DNA from: Rutidosis leptorrhynchoides
Lineage: Eukaryota > Streptophyta > Magnoliopsida > Asterales > Asteraceae
Assembly: GCF_046630445.1 (NCBI RefSeq)
Contig: NC_092336.1
Coordinates: 505,005,001-505,069,000 of the forward strand
Direction of reading: 5' to 3'
Length of the DNA stretch: 64,000 nucleotides
Both the position numbers and the translations under genes were made by a program. How positions within the stretch are numbered: the first letter of the stretch is position 1; each line of letters opens with the position of its first letter. The notes under the pieces were generated by a model, which was given only the letters and a program-made list of their open reading frames with translations, was not told the origin of the DNA and did no database searches. Of the stretch, positions 1 to 12,231 are shown in pieces.

Positions 1-1189
1 AGTCTCTACACACGTAACTTCTATCAGCACCAGTATCAAATATAATAGATGCGGATAAGTTATTAATGGTAAACGTACCCGTAACAAGCTCCGGGTCTTC
101 ACATGCCTCTCTAGCATTAATAACAAATGCTCTCCCACGTGCAGGTCCGATATTCTTCTCTGGATTCGGGCACTGGCTCTTATAGTGACCTTGTTTTCCA
201 CACCCAAAACAAGTAATGGTAGCCAAAGCAGTTCTATTTGCATTGGTGGCAAGAGTCTTGGTACCATTTGTATTTGTAACGAGAGCCCTACAATCTTCAG
301 CAAGATGACCCTTTCGATTACATTTGTTGCATACCACATTACAGTAACCAGAGTGATGTTTGTGGCATCGGTTGCATAAAGGATTTTGTCCTTTATAACC
401 AAAGCTTAAACCACTACCCGCACCTTGCGTGTTTTCTTGTTTCTTAAAAGATTGTTGTTGGTTACCTCGATCATAATTTCCATTCCACTTTCTTTTGTTA
501 CCTGATACCTTCACATCAGTATTGGATACTTTCTTATCCATGATGACCTGATCCATTAGCTCGTTTGGCATGGTTATAGCTTCATGAATTGTCTTAGGTT
601 TCGATGCTGTAACATTTGCCTTGACCTTTTTGGGCAAACCATCTTTGTACATTTCAATCTTCCGTTCTTCGGTTGGAACCAATTCAGGACATAGCAAAAC
701 TAATTCCATGAATCGCTGATTGTAGTTGGTGATTTCAGTACCAATAACCTTCAGACTTCGTAACTCATCTTCCAACTTCCTAACCTCGTTCCTTGGACAA
801 TATTCGTTGATTAACATTGTTTTGAATTCTTCCCACGGAGTATCATAAGCTACATCTCCTCCTACAGCCTTCACATAATTTTTCCACCACGTGAGTGCAC
901 TATCTTGTAAAGTGCACGATGCATACTTGGTCATGTCCTTTTCAACACAACCACTGATTTTAAACACAGTCTCCATCTTTTCTATCCACCGGGTTAAACC
1001 GATTGGTCCTTCTGTTCCACTGAATGATGAGGGCTTGCAAGCTTGAAAAGTTTTGTAAGTGCACCCCATACGAGGATTTGGGTTAACTGCAGCACCTCTT
1101 GCAGCCTCGACCCATAACATTCTGTCGTTCACTCGCTGATTGATGAGTTCCTGGATTTCTTGTTCCGTCATTCGATTCAATCGCGCCAT
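1..1189 (-). CDS. gag: Ty3/gypsy gag and start of protease, partial (element A)
   Basis: This is the capsid/nucleocapsid polyprotein of an LTR retrotransposon, with the aspartic protease beginning at the window edge. The frame is open from ATG 1189-1187 to base 1, about 396 codons. A retrotransposon-gag type region with a conserved TWW motif lies in the N-terminal half. It is followed by a basic stretch and cysteine/histidine knuckles: a degenerate CNRC...C near residues 272-283, CNKC-x4-H-x4-C at 287-300, and CFGC-x4-H-x4-C at 327-340. FDTGAD at residues 384-389 is the protease active-site motif. No stop or frameshift is visible, so this is the only copy here that looks able to supply proteins. 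Pol should continue left of the window. The gag-zinc knuckle-protease order is standard for Metaviridae; the exact lineage is not resolved. Confidence 0.93.
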   Translation of the reverse strand, partial: MARLNRMTEQEIQELINQRVNDRMLWVEAARGAAVNPNPRMGCTYKTFQACKPSSFSGTEGPIGLTRWIEKMETVFKISGCVEKDMTKYASCTLQDSALTWWKNYVKAVGGDVAYDTPWEEFKTMLINEYCPRNEVRKLEDELRSLKVIGTEITNYNQRFMELVLLCPELVPTEERKIEMYKDGLPKKVKANVTASKPKTIHEAITMPNELMDQVIMDKKVSNTDVKVSGNKRKWNGNYDRGNQQQSFKKQENTQGAGSGLSFGYKGQNPLCNRCHKHHSGYCNVVCNKCNRKGHLAEDCRALVTNTNGTKTLATNANRTALATITCFGCGKQGHYKSQCPNPEKNIGPARGRAFVINAREACEDPELVTGTFTINNLSASIIFDTGADRSYVCRD

Positions 1190-1548
1190 TTCCTAATGAA
1201 AGAAAATAATTATTCACATGGATTATTATAGATGTAGTGTGTATTTATAGTACATTATAGCTTGTTAATAATATGAACCAGGTATTATTATAAAAGCCTT
1301 TTCTTCTTATTAGCGTTTTATAATTATATCTAGGGTAGTACCTACCCGTTAATGTCCATACTTAATAGCTTAGTACAGAATCAATTACTACCATCTAAAT
1401 AATACTTAACCATGGAAAATTATTGCATTTCACACTTCACTATTTTACATATGCTTATCTTACATCGAACATTAAGCAAACCACACTAATAATATTATAC
1501 AAAACATTATATGATCCCATGGTTTAATACGGCAGCGCATCGTTTGGT
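1190..1548 (-). other. Spacer between accessory ORF and gag of element A
   Basis: AT-rich sequence without a reading frame. Around 1332-1352 the minus strand carries the motif AACGGGTAGGTACTACCC. It repeats the purine-rich motif that immediately precedes the 3' LTR in the related elements C, D and G, and can fold as a short hairpin. Confidence 0.55.
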
Positions 1549-2037
1549 TTATTTTCTAGGACGTTTAGGTTCAAAGAATCGCTTAACGCTTATCCTGGCT
1601 GTCTGCCTATATTTTGGCTGTGGGACTGAAGAACTGGATGCCGGGATAGAAAGAATAGGAATAGCGGGAATAGGGGTGGTAGTGTCTAGTGGAGTTGGTG
1701 CCACATCATCCTTACTAAACTCGGGATTTGAATTTTCTAATTCATTAGCCTTTCGTTTCTTTCCTAGTTCGAACTCGTCTTTTGTAATTTCCTGTATTTC
1801 TTCCTCGGGTTCACTTTCCTCCTCAGGTTCACTTTCCTCCTCGGGTTCACTTTCCTCCTCGGGTTCACTTTCCTCCTCGGGTTCACTTTCCGGGTTCTCT
1901 ATAGTCGGTTCATCCGGAATTTGTGAGTCTTCCCCAAAGATATTATTTTCGTCATCGGATAGGTTAATGACTGGAACACCATCTGAAGATTCTGGTTCGG
2001 AGTCGCTGAACGTGATGACAAGTTTTGAGCCCGACAT
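1549..2037 (-). CDS. Acidic accessory ORF upstream of gag (element A)
   Basis: A 162-residue frame lies between the primer binding site and gag of element A, on the same strand. It starts at ATG 2037 and has no similarity I recognise. The N-terminal half is very acidic and contains five tandem copies of SEPEEE, encoded by an 18-bp tandem repeat at about 1803-1895. The middle is rich in Ser, Pro and Thr, and the C-terminus is strongly basic (ending near residues KRFFEPKRPRK). A similarly placed frame occurs in elements C, D and G, but those show a different, coiled-coil-like sequence. A role as an accessory or RNA-binding protein is inference. The uninterrupted frame, and its position in an element with an intact gag, argue that it is translated. 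Confidence 0.6.
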   Translation of the reverse strand: MSGSKLVITFSDSEPESSDGVPVINLSDDENNIFGEDSQIPDEPTIENPESEPEEESEPEEESEPEEESEPEEESEPEEEIQEITKDEFELGKKRKANELENSNPEFSKDDVAPTPLDTTTPIPAIPILSIPASSSSVPQPKYRQTARISVKRFFEPKRPRK

Positions 2038-2138
2038 CTATCACACAACAACTAACCCATCAGTACTACATAATATTTACATATAAATTTTAACCAACAA
2101 TGATAAGCAATGGTTTTTAAATCAGACCCGGTCAAAGT

Positions 2139-2190
2139 CCAGACTTACTAATGTATCCTAACGACTTATCAGTTAGACACACTAATACAA
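2139..2190 (-). promoter_or_regulatory. Conserved post-PBS leader repeat (element A)
   Basis: Read on the minus strand this segment has two related 19-20-nt blocks of the type GCATTAGTGTGTCTAACTG and GCATTAGTGAGTCTGGACT (here slightly altered). The same pair follows the primer binding site in C (11861-11913), D (42782-42832) and I (63301-63350). Its place in the RNA leader suggests packaging or dimerisation, which is inference. Confidence 0.5.
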
Positions 2191-2211
2191 ACCTGGTTCG
2201 CTAAGACCACC

Positions 2212-2223
2212 GCTCTGATACCA
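2212..2223 (-). promoter_or_regulatory. Primer binding site, initiator tRNA-Met type (element A)
   Basis: The minus strand reads TGGTATCAGAGC, complementary to the 3' end of plant initiator tRNA-Met. It lies two bases inside the LTR end, as expected for minus-strand priming in Ty3/gypsy elements. Confidence 0.9.
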
Positions 2224-2225
2224 CA

Positions 2226-5154
2226 TGTCATAACCCGTCCTTAACCATAAGAACGTGTTAGATAACGTATGATTTCATTGCGAGGTATTGACCTCTATAT
2301 GCGACATTTTTGAAAGAGAAACTGCATATATTATACATTACAAACCATAACCATTATTTTTGTTACAAGATTTAGACAATAAAAAGATGATTATCGTTTA
2401 GCGATAATCTTCGACTTACAAACTTTACATATAATGATAACAACACGATTTCGAGCATATTTTACAACACAAATCCTTGGGTATGCAGTTTTATTTTTGA
2501 CACAAATATGCGTACGCAAGATCCTGCTCAAATTCAACATAATGCAGCGGAAGCTTTAGTAATCACCTGAGAATAGACATGTTTTAAAAAGTCAACATAA
2601 AGTTGGTGAGATATAGGTTTAATGCCGGCAGCGATATAAATATAGACCACAAGATTTCATATATAAACATTTTAATAAAAATATTCTAAGTGGTTGAGCA
2701 CTTGGTAACCATACTTAACATTTAATCACGTCGCATATTCCCTTTATTATGAAATCTTACTACACCGTACCAAGTGTAGTCACGAAACGAAGTACTGTGC
2801 AACCGTTGAATACTGGTCGTCCAGTCCGGTTGGGGTTGTCAGGCCCGATAGATCTATCAACAGGATTCGCGTTTACAATACCGCTGTAAATAACAGTTAC
2901 CAAGCTACAGGGAAGTATGCCAGTGGTACAACTCAACGTAGAATATATTTTTCAGTTACTTGTGTCCATATCGTAAAACATAAAATACATGTATTCTCAT
3001 CCCGAAATATTTAGAGTTTAAAAGTGGGACTATATACTCACTGTTGTCTTGAAGATATATATAATTTGACTTGGTCTCCGGTTGATATCACGAACCTATC
3101 CATATATAATATATCAATACCTTTTCTTTTTAAACAAACGTCACATATATATACTTGTTATACTTTTAATACTTTGAATAATTCCTTAGTCCGTAGTTAG
3201 CAGTTCGTTGTTAGTAATTCAATTTTAATGGTTCATTTTTAGATGTTTAATATACCCGCAATGAAATAAATAAAACCCCCTAATGAAATAAATAAAACCC
3301 CATCGTATATGTATTGGTCGAGATTAATCTTGACCCACGGTACCGGTGTTGTCAAATGACGTGTTGCGTACATAAAGTACCGGTGTTGTCAAATGACATG
3401 TTGCGTACAAACATGGGATCTTATGATTAATCTTCTCGTGTTGTTTGCGGGTGATCCTGAACCATATAAAATTGAATTATAAGTACATATATATAAAATA
3501 TCATGTTATCTTAGAAATATGTGATTTTATTTAATTTTTCCCAATTAATCCCGAAGTTAAACAAGTCTTAGATATCCGATCTCGTTTTGGTCATAGTTTC
3601 TTCGTTACAACTCCGTTTTCGTTGATTCAACTTGTCACTTCCTTGGATCGAGTCCCTCTTTAAGACTATGAACTGTAAATACCTTAGTTTGTATTCGAAA
3701 TCACAGGTCATAGGTCAAACTTTAGTGAAACTTATGAAGTTAATCATTTTTCATCATGTAAACAACCTTAAATGATTATTTTTCTAAAAATACTTATACT
3801 TTGAGTTAAATCATGAAATTTTTATGTGTTATCATATTCATAGTAAAAATCATTTTTCCAGAAAATAAACCTCCAATTCAAAGTTTAAGATGGTTTTTAA
3901 TTATCCAACCCAAAACAGCCCCCGGTTGCACTCCGACGTCGTAAATTCAGTTTTTAAGGTGTTCTTTGAAAAACCAAGTTATACCTTGTTAAATTAGCAT
4001 ATATTTATGATATATTACAGGTCTTGAAGTATTTTAAAAGTTAAGTTAGAAGGATCTATTTAGTTTGCAAACAAGTTTGAAAACATTCAAACTATGTTCT
4101 TGTTGTTAAAATTTTATACCACAAAATAAGATAGCTATATATATATGAATCGAATAAGGTTATGAACATAGATTCTACCTCAAGTTCCTTGGACAAGGTT
4201 GTTGTAAAAGAGGAGTAAGAACCTAGAACCAAAAGGGTGATGGAAGTGGATGAAAGATTGGAAGTAAGTTGGTGTTCTTGGAAGGATTTCTTGAAGTGTT
4301 TTTGTAAGGTTTTCTTATGAGGTTTAAGTGTTGTTTTTGAAGCTAAATGATGGGGAAAATGCTTGGAGATGATCAAGTATGAAGTTAAGAGTATTTTGAG
4401 AGAGAAATGGAAGTGTAAGTATGAGAAAATGGGGTGAAGAAATGGTGTGCATGCATAAAAATGTTTTTAGGTTATAAAGGAAAAAAAAGATACCTAACTT
4501 TGTTTTCTTGCTAAATAATTCATGCTACTTGATAAATGGTTGGTTCCACATGTTTCTTAATCATTTAAGGCTGCTAAGGAGCAGATTTTTATTGGTATAT
4601 ACCAATAGTAAATACATCTAGAAGCTGCGTATGATACGGGTACATATACCCTAGGTATACGTATAGAAATCTTTGAGAAAACGGAACGAGGATTCAAATA
4701 TAGCTATCTTTTGTAAATATACTTATATTGTTTTATGTATTTAAGTCTTTAAAAGTGATTAAATACATTACTTATACGATATATGTATAAACATTATAGG
4801 TCATAAGTATTTAAGTCAAATAACGTTACGTATGGTTATCGTTTTGAAAACTTAAGTTAGTAGTTTCAAAATATACTTATAACTTATTGTTATTAATACA
4901 AAATGAGATATTAAAACATTCTTAGGTCATGTTAAATATGTATATATACATATATATACACAAACGTATAATTATCATATATTGTATAGTTCGTGATATC
5001 ATCGGTCAAACTAGACGGTCAAACGTTGTGTAAAACTCTTTTCGAAAAACATAAGTCTCGACAATTTGGATTGCTTATCATGTTGGTAAGGTTTAATTTA
5101 TGTAAATATTAATCTTATAAGTATAGAATGATCGAAAAAGTGCGGGTCGTTACA
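2226..5154 (-). mobile_element. 5' LTR of element A
   Basis: A 2929-bp LTR in minus orientation. It begins TGTAACGACCCG (at 5154) and ends GGGTTATGACA (at 2226), directly followed by the primer binding site. The bases just outside its start (5155-5159, cagtt) should be one copy of the target duplication; the other lies left of the window. It interrupts LTR E1. The 3' third holds the palindrome GATAGATCTATC (2847-2858) and a candidate intron, donor GTGAGT at 3041 and acceptor TCTCAG at 2567 (475 nt). The frame at 4092-4376 and other short frames here are chance. Confidence 0.88.
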
Positions 5155-8125
5155 CAGTTACCCTTTGACCAAACCTGACGATTCACGAACAATTATGTGA
5201 TTATTAAAAATTTAGAAATATTGATAAAACATTTAACAGCTTGGTTGTTGCGAAATTGTTATATAAATTTGATATAGTTAGCATGTTTGGTAGTAATATT
5301 TTTGTTATTATTTTTATTAATACCATTATCAATTCTATTATTATCTTTAACTAAAATTATAAATTCTTTATACATTTATATTATTATTAGTATATTATAT
5401 TTATTATTATCAATTACTATTAGATTCTCTTGATATAAATATTAGTACTTTATTATTTTCAATAATACTAATAATATTATTATTAATATAATTATTATCA
5501 TTATTAAAACATTTAATAAATATTAGGATTTATCATATAATTTATAAATCAAGGAAATCATGCGATTCTGTTGCAGATTACAATCAAACTGTATCTTAAT
5601 TTTTGTTTGTGTCTAACATCCAGTACAAAACGATTCCATGTGTTTTATAACCAAACAAAATGTGTTATTATCAATATCCATTATTTTCTTCTTTCTCTGT
5701 TCCTGATTGAATCCAGCTGTCGAATTCATTGCTATCAAATAAATCTCTCTCACTTCTTATTTCTTGTTTCTACTTCATTGAACCATTACCTTCTACTAAT
5801 TAAGGAGAAAAATTAAATCACATTCATCTTCTTGTTTCTTTCTCTTCTCGTGACTACTTTCACTCTCACACCGATCATCACCTTTAACCTTCAAGAAACT
5901 ACGAATATTAACCACTATAGTCTATACCATCACTTGAGGCTAGTGTTGCTATATTGTTTCTAATCCTGGTTTCAAATCGACACCAACATTCATTTGTTAA
6001 CCGTTACACAAGACAACCCAATCACTTGCAACAAAAATCTTTGAGTTTAAATGACTCACCATGATCGACACCCTTCTTTCTTGAACTTCCTCGATCCACC
6101 TCATTCACGATCACCTTCATCACATAAAACCACCATTACCACTGTTGCCGTTAGAAGATCATTCGATCACTCTCACTATCGAAACCTAACCGACCCACAA
6201 TGAATCACCTTCCACCCCAACCACCACCATCGGTCGTCACTAACACACCCAAAATCCACCACCACAACCATAGACTTGCAACCAATTCACCATGCTCACC
6301 ACCTCAAGCCTACGATTACCTTTATCATTCAAACCTTCCACCACTTATCCCACCACCACGAACGTAAACCACCACATGCACAACTTCATAATCATCACCT
6401 TTCTATATCCCTCTTCTCTTTCTATTTTGAGTACTACAATTCAGCTGCTACGTCGCAGGTTATTGTTTACAGCTCGCAACCCAAACTCAGAAACCATAAG
6501 CCCTCTTTATCCCCTTTTGTTCCGCGTGCTTACTGATAAATTGAAATTCTTGGACATTTCTTTATAGCCGACCAAAAATAAAATAGAACAAGTGTTTGTT
6601 TTTGTGACTAGTTAGTTAAAATTGATTATAATTAAAGAAAGAGGAACGTGTTTTAATAATATAGGTGGGAAATCTAGTTGCATGTTGTGGCCGACATATT
6701 CACTTTTTATGATGGAGGGATGTTGATTAATATTGCCAGTTGGGCCGAATTAATACAAAATCTCTTGGGCTTGAGGAAGGAAAATACGGGTTATATAATA
6801 TAAATCGAGAATTGAAACATAAACAAGTAAACAGCTCAATGGTTTAGTAAGGTGTTTGTTAAACGAAGGGTCATGGGTTCGAGCCTTGCTCGGGGCATTC
6901 TTTTTAAGAATGGCTTTTTAAGGTAGTTTCCAATACCTAAAATCTTTATTACATTTATTGTTATAAGTATTATAATTATTATTATTATTATTGTTATTAT
7001 TATTATTAAGGATAAGTTAATTATTATTATTACCATTATTAACACAATTAAATATTATTATCATTATTGTTATTACTAAGTATTATCATTAAGTATTAGG
7101 AATATTATTAATATTATTATTATTAAGATAGGTATTATGACCATTATTATGACTACGAATATTATTATTATTATTTTGAAACTAATACAAATTATTATTA
7201 TTTTCATTAACATTATATTAGTATCATTTTATTATTATTAATATTATTATGATTATTATTATTATTAACATAAATATTTACATATAACAAATTTTTGATT
7301 TAACAAAATACTAATTATATAAATAATATACAAAATAAATATATATAACTTTTAAAATAACAAATATATTACTAAATTAAATAGATAATATATATAAACT
7401 AGTTTCATTATTATTACATGATAATTATATATTTTAACATATATAACTGATATAGGTTCGTGAATCCGAGGCCAACCTTATATTTGATCAATGGTGTTAC
7501 ATGTATTTTTACTACAAAATACAGTATGGTGAGTATATAGTCCCACTTTTAAACTCTAAGTATTTCGGGATGAGAATACATGTATTTTATGTTTTACGTT
7601 ATGGACACAAGTAACTGAAAAATATATTCTACGTTGAGTTGTACCACTGGCATACTTCCCTGTAGCTTGGTAACTACTATTTATAGCGGTATTGTAAACG
7701 CGAATCCTGTTGATAGATCTATCGGGCTTGACAACCCCAATCGGACTGGACGACCAGTATTCAACGGTTGCACAGTACTTCGTTTCGTAACTACACTTGG
7801 TACGGTGTAGTAAGATTTCATAATAAAGGGAATATGCGACGTGATTAAATGTTAAGTATGGTTACCAAGTGCTCAACCACTTAGAATATTTTTATTAAAA
7901 TGTTTACATATGAAATCTTGTGGTCCATAGTTATAACGCTGTTAGCATCAAACCTATATATCTCACCAACTTTATGTTGACATTTTAAAGCATGTTATTC
8001 TCAGGTACGAATTAAGTCTTCCGCTGTGCATTTGCTCGTGTTAAGAACATTACTTGGATTCGATCATCGCAATGGAACCAAATGTTGAAGACTTCGTCCG
8101 GATGGATAAGGTCGAGGTCGTTTCA
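5155..8125 (+). mobile_element. LTR E1, 5' end cut off by element A
   Basis: Plus-strand LTR sequence whose first about 150 bases are missing because element A inserted there. It resumes at the block 'gacgattcacgaac' that also lies near the start of LTRs C and D. It carries a tRNA-like/Pol III-box segment (6834-6900), AT-rich TTA tracts (6960-7270), a candidate intron from GTGAGT 7529 to TTCTCAG 8004, and GATAGATCTATC at 7713-7724. It ends at 8125 directly against sequence of LTR B, without a primer binding site, so it is a solo LTR or the 3' LTR of an element that starts left of the window. The His/Thr-rich frames at 6276-6567 are not genes. Confidence 0.78.
6834..6900 (+). other. tRNA-like Pol III-box segment in LTR E1
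   Basis: An A-box-like AGCTCAATGGTTTAG (6834) and a B-box-like GGTTCGAGCC (6876-6885) are about 40 bp apart. They are followed by CATTCTTTTT and a TTA-rich tract. Corresponding segments occur at the same place in LTRs C, S and D. Confidence 0.5.
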
Positions 8126-8226
8126 TGGGCGATTTTGAGAACGATAAGTGTTTAACACTTGTGTTCGGGTTTAATTGGCATATTAGGACCATTATCACTT
8201 GTGTTAGTGATTATTGGGTAGTTTGG
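8126..8226 (+). repeat. 5' LTR of B, first visible piece
   Basis: This 101-bp piece matches 24761-24861 of the 3' LTR with few differences. It is bounded left by E1 and right by element C. Bases 8222-8226 (tttgg) are the left target duplication of C. Confidence 0.85.
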
Positions 8227-10529
8227 TGTCACGACCCGGAAAATTTCGACTAATTTTGAACCAAACTCTCGATACGATTTAATATTTTTGACACAATAAG
8301 AAAAGTCTGTTAGGTTGAATCTCAAAAAGTTTGAACTGTTCCATATATTCAATTGACCTTCGACTGTTCTCGACGATTCACGAACAATTAATGGTGTATA
8401 GATATGAATATATATAAATGTAATTACAAGTTTAATTATAATTATTGTTGTTACATTCCTTATTAATAATAATATCTGTATTTTTCATATTATTAAAATT
8501 ATAGTTTGATACATTAAATTTGTTATATTAATATTAATGTTAACATTGTTAGTATCATTATAACTATTAGTAAAATTATCATTTTAGTATTATGGTTAAT
8601 ATTAGTATTATTATTGGATATTATTATTATAATTATTATAGTTATTAGAAGATAATGCAATTTAATTATTTTTTTATCATTAATAATATTATTATCATTT
8701 TATGATTTTTAGTATTGTTATTGGCATTATTATTATTATAATTAGTAGAAAAATTATAATGTTAGTATTTTTATGATTATTATTATTATTATTATTATTA
8801 CTATTACTATGTATTATTTTAAATTATTAATTATTATGATTCTTATTATTTTACCATCATTATGAATATTACTAGTGTTATTTGATATTAATGTTATTAT
8901 TACTAATAATATTGAAAGTATTATTATTATTTATATAATTATATTTATTAATTATTAATATTAATTATATACGTATGAAAAATTAAAGAAAAGGGATCGA
9001 AATTCTGTTTAACGTTGCTATCAACTTTTTCATAAATTGATTGCTGTCTGTAATCAGGTACAAATTGATTCCAAATCCAATTAATCAGATTACAAAACAA
9101 AAATCTATTGAAATCGATTTCATATTTATTTTCTTGATATTTCACTTTCTTATTCTTGTCCGATTCATAAAGCTGTCAACCAAACCACCCTTTGTTTATT
9201 GCTATTCTACCTAAATATGTTTCGAATCAAATCACAAACCAAATACAACATCTTTGTTTACTTACTCCTACCTAGATTATTCTATTTATTTTCTATTCGA
9301 AAGTAACCCAATTCATCGCCTTCTTATTTCTGTTTTCTAAGCAATCATTAAACCACCACTCTACCATACCATCTTCAACCCGTCACCCTTTCTCTCTCTT
9401 CTCTTTCTCGTCCTTTCTTGATTTTTCCTTCGTGAACCCTTATTACAACCAAACATTCACATCACCCTTCAATTGCTCGAACTGCTTCTGCTATTTGTTT
9501 ATCTGTTTTACAGACCCAAAACCATCATCTTCAACAACCTAAAACGACCATACAGGCTGCCATAATTTCTGTTTTGATGACCAACACAAACACCACCACT
9601 ATAGATTACTTCTCATCATTTACTACAGCTACAATTGTTGAAATCATCTTCACAGTCCACGTAAACGGTTGTTGCTGCATTTTCCTTCTTCTGTTTCACT
9701 GTTGCTGCTGCAACTACAGCGGCCTTGTCTTCACTATTTCTGTCGAGCAAAACCACCCTAAAACGCCACCCTTTGATCGATACCACTCCTATTTCAGGCT
9801 GTTACCGTGAACAACCACCAAACCAAATTGTGTTTTCTATCTCCACAAACCGTAACCCTTTGTTTTATTTTTTTTGTCAGCCACAAATACTTTGTAGATA
9901 TATGAGTATACAGAAAACCATTAAATAAAGAAAGCAATGAGTGAAATGTTAGTGCGTTGGGTACTAGTGCCAGGCGAACCCCACCTTCCACTATACTTTT
10001 GTTTCATTTAAATTAGAACATGATATGATATCCATCAGCTCTTACACGATTATAATAAACAAATAAAAACGTGGGGGCTGCCATTTCTTTTTTTGGTATG
10101 GAACGTATACAATTTTAACGAGTTAAAAAAAAACAGATTTTACGTTTGGGCTTGGCATGATGTTATTGGACCTATAATCGAATTGATAGACAGAGATCTA
10201 ATTTGGGCCGTTAAGGTTTAGTTCCTATTTAGATTTTAGGTGATGATATATGATATGGAAGGTTTTGTTAATAGAAGATGATGATCATGAAATGGTTATG
10301 ATTTTATGTGATGTTGGTACGAGAACGAAGAAGAAAAATAGAATGATGATTATGATCGTGTTTATTTTTAAGTGATTATGATAATGTATTAGGTTAGGAA
10401 TGTTATTCGATTAGTCAAGAAGAAGAAGTCAGCCCTGCAAGGGGAATATTATTTTTTTTTTTAAAAGAAGAAGAAGTAGAAACAGAAAGAATAAGCTACA
10501 TATATATTTAGGTGATATCATTTCATAAA

Positions 10530-10606
10530 AACTGAAATGGATGAATGGTTAAGTGTGTTTGCGGGATAGCGGGATGTCGCGGGTTCAAACTCGGATTTGG
10601 GCATTC
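10530..10606 (+). other. tRNA-like Pol III-box segment in 5' LTR of C
   Basis: A degenerate A box (ATGAATGGTTAAG) and a B box GGTTCAAACTC (10582-10592) are followed by GGGCATTCTTTTT and the long (TTA)n tract. The same arrangement is in the 3' LTR near 17500-17575. Confidence 0.45.
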
Positions 10607-10635
10607 TTTTTAGGGTTACTCCTATGAGGTAGTTT

Positions 10636-10656
10636 ACTTAGTTATTATTATTATTC

Positions 10657-10746
<90 letters not shown>
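10636..10746 (+). repeat. (TTA)n microsatellite in LTR C
   Basis: About 35 TTA units with one TTC-type interruption. The 3' LTR copy (17605-17699) is shorter and has a broken unit, as expected from slippage since insertion. Confidence 0.95.
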
Positions 10747-10747
<1 letters not shown>

Positions 10748-11825
10748 AATGATTTTTATATAAAAACATTATATTATTTTTATTATTAATTTACATTATT
10801 AAAAACTATCATTATTATTATCATTACTATTTTAATTATCATTATTATTTTAATTATCATTTTTATTAGTATTTTTATAACAAATAAATATTATACTTAT
10901 ATTACATATAATTATATACTAAACATATTAACATTATTTTTATAAATTTCACAAATAACAAATTATTGATAAAATACTAATATACATATTAAGATATCTA
11001 CATGTATAAATATTAATCATTTTAAATATATACAAATTAAATACATATAACATATAAACTAGGATATAATATATATAAATTTGTTCGATTACAATTATGT
11101 GTGTTAATGTATATATGAATAATATAGGTTCGTGAATCCGAGACCAACCCTATACTTGATAAATGACGTCAAATGTATTTTTACTACAAAATACAGTATG
11201 GTGAGTTTCATTTGCTCCCTTTTTAATTGCTTTTGCAATATATATTTTTGGGCTGAGAATACATGCGCTGCTTTTATAAATGTTTACGAAATAGACACAA
11301 GTACTTAAAATATATTCTACGTTGAGTTGTACCACTGGCATACTTCCCTGTAGCTTGGTAACTACTATTTACATGTGGTATTGTAAACGCGAATCCTGTT
11401 GATAGATCTATCGGGCCTGACAACCCCAACTAGACTGGACGACCAGTATTCAACGGTTGCACAGTACTTCGTTTTGTTACTACACTTGGTACAGTGTAGG
11501 GTGATTTCATAATAAAGGGAATATACGACGTTGATTAAATGTTAAGTATGGTTACCAAGTGCTCAACCACTTAGAATATCTTTATTAAAATATTTATGAA
11601 TATGAAATCTTGTGGTCTATTAACATATTGAAATGATTGTTATGATAAACCTATGAACTCACCAACCTTTTTGGTTGACATTTTTAAGCATGTTTATTCT
11701 CAGATATGAAAGAAGTCTTCCGCTGTGCATTTGCTCATTTTAAGGACATTACTTGGAGTCGATCATCGCAATGAGACCAGATGTTGATGACTTCGTCCAG
11801 GTGGATAAGGACGGGTCATCACAGG

Positions 11826-11837
11826 TGGTATTAGAAC
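11826..11837 (+). promoter_or_regulatory. Degenerate primer binding site of element C
   Basis: Reads TGGTATTAGAAC, two transitions away from the TGGTATCAGAGC seen in A, B, D and I. Both changes (C to T, G to A) are of the deamination type. The site lies two bases after the LTR end, so its identity is clear although it has decayed. Confidence 0.85.
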
Positions 11838-11860
11838 GGTGGTCTTAGTGAACCAGGTCT

Positions 11861-11913
11861 TGCATTAGTGTGTCTAACTGATAGTTGTTTAAATGCATTA
11901 GTGAGTCTGGACT
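11861..11913 (+). promoter_or_regulatory. Conserved post-PBS leader repeat (element C)
   Basis: Two imperfect copies of a block beginning GCATTAGTG and ending in a TCTAACTG or TCTGGACT sequence, about 33 bp apart. The matching pairs in A, D and I make a conserved leader function plausible. Confidence 0.5.
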
Positions 11914-12231
11914 TCGACCGTGTCTGCATGTCAAAAGTTTTGCTTATCATTTCTAGTCGGAAATCATCTGCTTATCATCCTTAGGAAATTACCTGCTTAT
12001 CATTCTTAGTCTAGACATGTCTTACTTCCTCTATAGCATAGACAGTGTATAGATAAATTCATATCTTAGTGTATATGTTATTGTTACCTTTGCCTGACAG
12101 CTTCCGTAGATTCCTCCGTAACTTATGGGATTTTAGTATTATATATGCATATGTAAATTATGTATTGCAGGGTACTAATCTACATCCTATAATCTATTTC
12201 TTATCGAAAATCCTTCATCTAATCGTACGAG

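Larger units (their letters stand above)
8227..11823 (+). repeat. 5' LTR of element C
   Basis: Begins TGTCACGACCCGG and ends GACGGGTCATCACA. It contains TTA-rich tracts (8440-8950), CT-rich U3 sequence, a tRNA-like segment (10530-10606), a pure (TTA)n tract (10636-10746), a candidate intron from GTGAGT 11201 to TTCTCAG 11703 (503 nt), and GATAGATCTATC at 11401-11412. The frames at 9574-9991 are chance and recur in the 3' LTR. Confidence 0.9.

Noticed and set aside
6276..6567. His/Thr/Ser-rich reading frames in LTR E1
   Set aside because: CCA/ACC-rich U3 sequence opens several overlapping frames; no domain and no conserved frame in related LTRs.
9574..9991. Frames of 65-78 residues on both strands, repeated at 16543-16894
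   Set aside because: They are LTR copies. The two versions differ by substitutions and frame-ending changes without codon preference, and both strands are equally open.
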